DNA of 10,599 nucleotides, from contig JAAAJB010000855.1 of NCBI GenBank assembly GCA_016098155.1, positions 1 through 10,599 of the forward strand. Direction: 5' to 3'. The translations under genes were made by a program, and so were the position numbers. This document shows positions 6,278 to 10,599 of the stretch, in pieces (the stretch's first letter is position 1; each line of letters begins with the position of its first letter). The stretch comes from Actinomortierella ambigua. Its lineage: Eukaryota; Mortierellomycota; Mortierellomycetes; Mortierellales; Mortierellaceae. A model generated the notes under the pieces. It was not told the origin of the DNA, did not search any database, and saw nothing but the letters and a program-made list of their open reading frames with translations.

Positions 6278-8663
6278 TTAAGTAGAGTTTGGAACCTTGG
6301 CCCACAACCATGTGTGACCGAACCCTTGGAACAGCTCGCACGGGCCCATCGTTGGTGAAGCCTGACCGGCCGGTGGATCACCGCAGTCACCATGAAGTTG
6401 TTCAAGGTCTAGTAGCTCCACTGGGTCCATCTCTGGCAGGCCGCTGCCGAAAATGTCCCTAGTGTCGAAATGTCCGTCTTCCCTTAGTGGTGTTGGTAAT
6501 GGTGGTGATAATAGTGGAGAGAGCATCGATTGTCCCGCATGCCTCTCGAAACTGCAGAGACAATGAAGGCAGCGACCGCATTGACATATACTGCGATAAT
6601 ACAGTGCTTCCATCCGAAGATGAGTCTCGACATGTCCACGTGCGGCTTCAGTCCGGAAAAAATCCACATCGTCCTCACTACTGCTATCCAGATCTTGTCC
6701 GATTTGGCGAAGCCTTGCAAGCCGCGTGTTAGCTTGTTGGTGGCCCTTCTCTGCCGCACAAATATAGAGCGACATCGCCTTGGGCAGATCTTTGCAGACA
6801 CCGTATCCTTGCTCGTAGTGCCACCCGAGGCCATAGTCGGCAAGAAGACTGCCACTCTTAGCAGCCCGGGACATCCAGTCGAAGGCATGAAGGAGGTTTT
6901 GGGAGACAATGCGATTGCCTATGCGATACATGGACGAGAGCTCGAGCTGCGAGTGGAGATCGCCTTGGTTGGCTGCCTGTAAAAAGAATTTAAAGGCCTT
7001 TTCTGGATCTTTGGTTACACCAAGACCTTGATCATGTAAAATGCTGAGGAGCCTGGAAGCAGCAGCGATGCCAGACGGGTCTTGCGCTGCCAAGGAGAGC
7101 CAGTGGAGGGCCTCTTGATAGTTTAGGTCGAGGCCGTGATCTCCGTTGAGGTGCCAGAATCCAAGCTTGAATTGCGCTTGCTTGTCACCCTCGGCAGCTT
7201 GATGTTTGTAGTCAACATATTTCTCCGAGGGCTGTGGCAGATGTGTTGACATCGACGGTTGATGGGGGGCTCTTGGTACAACATGGGCTCTCTCGCCCTC
7301 GCCCTCATCCTCAAATTCGTCATCGACCGTGCTGATCAGAGACGCTTCTGAGCTTCGGGAGAGAAGGGACTTGCATGTTGGCAAGAGGTCCCAGGAATCG
7401 CACGTGGGAAGGAGAGTAGTTCCAAATGTCAAGGCGAGTGTGCAGGTCTTGTCTTCTTGGCTGGCGGGGGTCCAAACATTTTTCTGGAGGGCCGACGGGC
7501 CAGAGTCACTAATCTTTGTCTCGCCGTCGCCGATCAGCTTCTCGAGCTTCGCGACGTTGTTCGGTGCCATCTCGATGGCTTTGGGCCGGTTGGCAGGGTC
7601 CTGGTCCCAGCAGCGGTCAATCCACAGCCGATACTCAGCAGGTGTGTCGTCAGGGATCGTCTCGCGGCCACCAGATCGGACGTAGGCTGCCAATTGAGTG
7701 TCGTTCTCTTGGTGGGCGAAGGGCTTGGTGCGGTTGGACGCCATCTCCCACATCACCATGCCAAACGCGTAAATATCCGAGGAGGCTGAGTGAACGGGCT
7801 TTTCGGTGAGCAATTCTGGTGCCATCCAGCGAAGGGTACCTGCCGGGGCACCTTGCTTGCGGCAGGGCTCTCCCCCCGTCTCCGACGCCCTCTGGTCCAA
7901 GGCTAGACCAAAGTCGCAGAGCCGCACCTCCAGGTGCTTGGTGAGGAGAATATTTGCACTCTTAAGATCGCGGTGGAGGATGCCCAGAGAATGCAAATGG
8001 GTCAGAGAGCTGGCAATCTCGTCCCGTATCCTTGTCTTGGTCTCCCACGTGAGCGTGATGCCGGAGGCACCATTCATCTTGATGACTCGTTGAAGGCTTC
8101 CATTCTCTGCATAGTCGGTGATCATGACCATGGACCCATCAACAGTTCCAGCACCGAGAAACTGGATGATATGGCGGTGGCGAAGAGCTTTGTTCTGTTC
8201 GATTTCTTTGAGGATGCTGGCAGTGCGGTCGCTTCGGTGCCACTTTTTGACAGCCACCACCTGACCGTGCCAGAAAGACACATAGACCTTGCCAAAGGCT
8301 CCACCACCGATAGAAGCACCCAGCTCAAGTTGAAGGTCGTGCAATGACGACGCAGGCGGGGAGGGTGGACGTACAGTTGCAAAACCATGGTCTGCAGGGG
8401 TGTCTGGTGCTGTGGGAGGACTGAGGGACTGTGACAAGGAGGGTGGCGATGGAGTGGAGGTAGGTTCAATGGAGGGAGGATTGAGGTTCCATGGAGATTG
8501 TTGTGAATGGATGTGCTCATGGAGCAATGAGGGGGATGTCAATGACAAGCGCAATGGAGAAGAGCGAGCTAAGTGGACAGAAGGAAGAAAGTCAGCACAA
8601 AAAGAAAAAAATGTCACAGCATCAGGACTGCTGGTTTTTCATCGCGACGTGACACTTACACAT
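6278..8663 (-). CDS. kinase B: TKL-type protein kinase with four Sel1 repeats
   Basis: This is a putative active kinase joined to a Sel1 solenoid, 764 residues in the two-exon model (8660-8663 joined to 6278-8568). Residues 3-80 are Ser/Pro-rich. The kinase domain is about 83-340: glycine loop GGGAFGKV (89-96), VAVKK with K109, helix-C E123, HRDLKSAN (200-207, catalytic D202), DFG (220-222), APE (251-253), D266 of DIYAFG and the RP of NRPK at 329-330. A linker with an acidic run (DDEFEDEGEGE, about 417-427) leads to Sel1 units at about 456-497, 499-536, 537-575 and 576-621. The tail holds a Cys cluster (CQCGRCLHCLC, 663-673) and an acidic Leu-rich end. ATG 8663 was chosen because an intron with good signals removes the first 17 codons of the longer unspliced frame, whose ATG at 8617 would be intronic. 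It is a tandem paralogue of kinase A, in the same orientation. Kinase substrate and partners are unknown. Confidence 0.92.
8569..8659 (-). other. first intron of kinase B (91 bases)
   Basis: The minus-strand donor GTAAGTGT begins at 8659. A CTGAC branch-like site at about 8594-8598 is followed by pyrimidines and the acceptor CCACTTAG ending at 8569. Splicing joins ATG-T to CT-CGC-TCT and restores the kinase frame exactly, giving a protein starting MSRSSPLRLSL. All three signals and the phase agree. Confidence 0.8.
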
Positions 8664-8696
8664 CGGCAAGAAACACACAGAGAACGAGCGAGTATT

Positions 8697-8856
8697 GAGA
8701 GGAGGGAAGGAAATGGGGAGGAAAGAGAAGGTGAAAATGAGAGAAAGAAAGACAGACAGACAGAGAGAGAGAGAGAGAGAGAAAGAAAGAGAGAAAGAGA
8801 GAAAGGGAGAAAGGAAGAAAGAGAGAAAGGGAGAAAGGGAGAAAGAGAGAAAGAGA
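8697..8856. repeat. long homopurine tract upstream of kinase B
   Basis: From 8762 to 8856 there are 95 consecutive A or G bases on the + strand, built mainly of GAGAAAG and GAGAAAGG units. A (GACA) run lies at 8751-8763, and purine-rich DNA continues to 8697. In the sense direction of kinase B this is a homopyrimidine block in the promoter or leader, 34 to 190 bases before the ATG. Such mirror-rich tracts can form triplex (H-) DNA, which is established for (GA)n but not shown here. Confidence 0.92.
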
Positions 8857-8878
8857 TTAGGATGACTGACTGTCAGAG

Positions 8879-8937
8879 GTACGTCCCTGACCTGAACACA
8901 AACATTCGACCGGGCCAGAGAACTAATATTTGCTTAG
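8879..8937 (+). other. intron-like segment in a possible + strand leader
   Basis: GTACGT, then GAACTAAT, then TTGCTTAG form a 59-base segment with donor, branch-like and acceptor signals in the right order. If real, it is a 5' UTR intron upstream of the ATG at 8975, and transcription would diverge from the kinase B promoter across the purine tract. Confidence 0.3.
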
Positions 8938-8974
8938 TAGCTCTGTGGTTTTGCCCACCATATAGGCTGCACCA

Positions 8975-9151
8975 ATGAACTGTCCATTACCCTGTTTGTC
9001 CTCGTGCTTCCGCAACAACGACGCCATTGACATCACCAATCGGCCAGACAACCCACAAACAAAATGCGCCCACTACACTGTCCCAAACACCCAGCACGGC
9101 GACTCGACCCCTTCTGCTAACACTGCTCCCATCACACACTACGACAACTGA
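8975..9151 (+). CDS. candidate 58-residue ORF (unrecognised)
   Basis: The first ATG after the intron-like segment opens 58 codons. It has a Cys-rich start (MNCPLPCLSSCF) and then an Asn-, Asp-, Thr- and Pro-rich body, with nine codons in a row of the form purine-N-pyrimidine (NNDAIDITN), a composition typical of coding DNA. The pattern is symmetric between strands, so the opposite frame is not excluded, although that frame has no ATG start. No signal peptide or family was recognised. It could be one exon of a longer gene or part of a decayed one. Confidence 0.25.
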   Translation: MNCPLPCLSSCFRNNDAIDITNRPDNPQTKCAHYTVPNTQHGDSTPSANTAPITHYDN

Positions 9152-10264
9152 GGGTCCTAGGCAAGCAAGCCTCGCCAATCATGATGTCCAAGTCCTCCAT
9201 ATCTACCCACCTCTCTCTATCTGCTGCCCTCGGTTGGCTTCTGTCACATTTGCGCCAGCTGAAAGTGTTGCGCAAGGGTTCTCCAGTAAGCTTTGGCTCT
9301 CTAAATTCAGGGGTCTAGAAGATGTGAGACAACACAAAGCACCCAGCAAAGTATGGGGTAGCAATTGTTGACTCACTAACGCAAGCTATCATACTGCGCC
9401 TCTTACATATGGTATTTCGGATGTCCCAAAGCTATCCATATCTTCGCTGCTAGTAGTCCCATGTCTGCAAGCTATTGGATTGCCTGCCTGCCTGAACTCC
9501 TTGTTTTCGACTGCCAATTGATACTGCTATTAACACATCCACTCTATTGCCGATGCCACGACCTCAGACTCAGCTTCCACTCGCTCTATCAGCAAGCCCC
9601 ACGCCAACCATGGTCACCTGCACCGACCCGTTCGCGGATATGGAGTGATCCTAGAGCGATAATAGTAGGCGAGTGCTCATTCTCCAACGCCATTTGGTAT
9701 GGTTTGTGCGACAGGCTGTTGTCAGGCTGGAGATATAACCACGGACGGTGTTCACGATGGCACATATGCACCTGTGTCCGAATCGAACGGGGATGGTCTT
9801 CCACACATGCCTCGCGACACCGCATCTCGGTGGTAGATGGCTGCCTTTTCAGTAGTCTGGGGAGGCAGACCATTTGGGCCAAGACTACGGGAACAATTCT
9901 CAGAGAAACCCCTCAACCCCCATCTTTCTGCACACACACGTGCTACATATTGCATCCAATGTCTGCACCCAGCTCATTTGTCACACAAAACAAAAATGTG
10001 AGCTAGATTGTTCTGTTCATATCACAGAGAGGCACTCCCCTGCTCTTCCTCTCCACTCGCGACTTTGATAGTCTGTGTTTGAAAGATGTATTACTGACTA
10101 TTTTGTCGTGCCTGGCCCAACCTAATCTTTCCTCGATCATTTGAGGATTTCTTGCAAGACGTTGTATAGTGGATGAGCCTCCAAAATTTACCAGAGGACT
10201 GTCCTACAGCTTCATCCTCCAACAACCATTTTTTCCTGGTGTGCTTATCTGTGTTTGTGCTTAT
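9152..10264. other. stretch with coding-like fragments but no resolved gene
   Basis: Several short pieces look codon-structured but do not join into one gene. One is a + strand exon-like piece 9181-9285 (ATGATG start, 35 codons, ending at a GTAAGC donor), with a CACTAAC branch-like site at 9374-9380. A long + strand frame at 9461-10006 is rich in Trp, Cys and Arg, which argues against it. A minus-strand ATG frame at 9752-9955 (67 codons) sits in the same codon phase as a Gly/Asp-rich + strand stretch around 9670-9830. From about 10007 to 10264 I see nothing except AT-rich DNA. A decayed gene or a multi-exon gene is possible. Confidence 0.35.
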
Positions 10265-10270
10265 TTTATT
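10265..10270 (-). terminator. AATAAA polyadenylation signal of the edge Sel1 gene
   Basis: AATAAA on the minus strand lies about 96 bases after the stop codon at 10366, in AT-rich DNA. This is the usual place for a fungal 3' processing signal. Confidence 0.6.
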
Positions 10271-10365
10271 GGGGAGGAGGATTATATAAAAGAATGTTGG
10301 ATATATTAGAGTAGTGTAATGTAATTAGTTATTAGATGTGGATACTCTTCCTCCTAGTCTTACAA

Positions 10366-10599
10366 CTACTGCTGGCTGGCCACTGCGAACCACTGCTTGG
10401 CCTCCTTTTGCCATAGCTTTCCATTCGCCTTGCTATTCGCGTCTCCCTGGCTCGCGTACGCCTTTGCCATCCACATCATCGCCGTCGGGTTGCCTGCCTC
10501 GGCTGCGCGGGAATAATAGCTCTGTGCCAGTTGACCATTTCTCCGCACCCCGGCCTCGCCATGTTCGTAGAGTCGAGCCAACGTCGCCAGCGCCACAGG
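10366..10599 (-). CDS. partial Sel1-repeat protein (C-terminal end)
   Basis: The 77 visible residues end at TAG (10366-10368), and the 5' part lies beyond the window, so no start can be given. One Sel1 unit is clear (ALATLARLYEHGEAG, then YYSRAAEAGNPTAM), followed by a degenerate last unit (WMAKAYAS to AKQWFAVASQQ). The Ala-Leu-x-Leu-Ala, Tyr-x-x-Gly and Ala-Ala-x-x-Gly positions fit the family consensus. Sel1 repeats form an alpha-helical solenoid that docks proteins. The missing part might be another kinase domain, as in the two paralogues, or a Chs4/Skt5-like chitin-synthase activator; the visible part cannot decide. The DNA is more GC-rich than its surroundings, as expected of an exon. 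Confidence 0.85.
   Translation of the reverse strand, partial: PVALATLARLYEHGEAGVRRNGQLAQSYYSRAAEAGNPTAMMWMAKAYASQGDANSKANGKLWQKEAKQWFAVASQQ

Noticed and set aside
6484..6982. Open frames of about 140-150 codons within kinase B in other frames
   Set aside because: They overlap the Sel1 coding frame, which has family motifs throughout; these are shadow frames.
8617..8617. ATG at 8617 as the start of kinase B
   Set aside because: It lies inside a segment with donor, branch and acceptor signals whose removal restores frame to an upstream ATG.
8400..8978. 192-codon + strand frame crossing the start of kinase B and the purine tract
   Set aside because: It is antisense to the kinase N-terminus and then translates the GA repeat; no independent coding signal.
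9770..9800. GTTCGATTC-like T-loop on the minus strand, suggesting a tRNA
   Set aside because: No matching five-base-pair T stem and no acceptor or anticodon arm nearby.
9461..10006. 181-codon + strand ORF
   Set aside because: Very rich in Trp, Cys, Arg and His, and a better codon pattern is seen in other frames over the same DNA; probably not translated.

Overview
The window looks like nuclear DNA of a filamentous fungus, probably an early-diverging lineage (Mucoromycota such as Mortierellomycotina or Glomeromycotina; an inference). The reasons are spliceosomal introns with GTAAGT donors, long pyrimidine-rich leaders, AATAAA 3' signals, sparse genes, and above all proteins that join a tyrosine-kinase-like (TKL) kinase domain to Sel1 repeats. 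Fusions of this kind are expanded in such fungi. No bacterial gene order, tRNA, rRNA or CRISPR array was seen.

Three genes are well supported and all lie on the minus strand. Kinase A (1298-3675) and kinase B (6278-8663) are tandem paralogues: a low-complexity N-terminus, a complete TKL kinase domain, a Ser/Thr-rich linker, then Sel1 repeats. Kinase B has four Sel1 units and a tail with a Cys cluster. Kinase A keeps two and then loses similarity, probably through a frameshift. At the right edge, 10366-10599 is the C-terminal end of a third Sel1-repeat protein that continues beyond the window. Both kinases probably act in signalling, with the Sel1 solenoid as the protein-docking part (family-level inference).

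The kinase promoters share a layout: a homopurine tract on the + strand (CT-rich in the sense direction), then an ATG in a very short first exon, then a GTAAGTGT donor. In kinase B this puts the start codon at 8663, in a coding exon of only four bases followed by a 91-base intron. The in-frame ATG at 8617 lies inside that intron.

The rest (1-1297, 3676-6277, 8664-10365) is mostly intergenic. It holds several short open frames that can be only weakly supported: a possible mitochondrial-type N-terminus at 735-983, a possible tyrosine-recombinase relic at 4759-5013, a TATA-led small gene at 5220-5673, and a 58-residue frame at 8975-9151 behind an intron-like segment. There are also purine tracts, a G-run, a 14-bp palindrome and recurring GTACGTAC sites.
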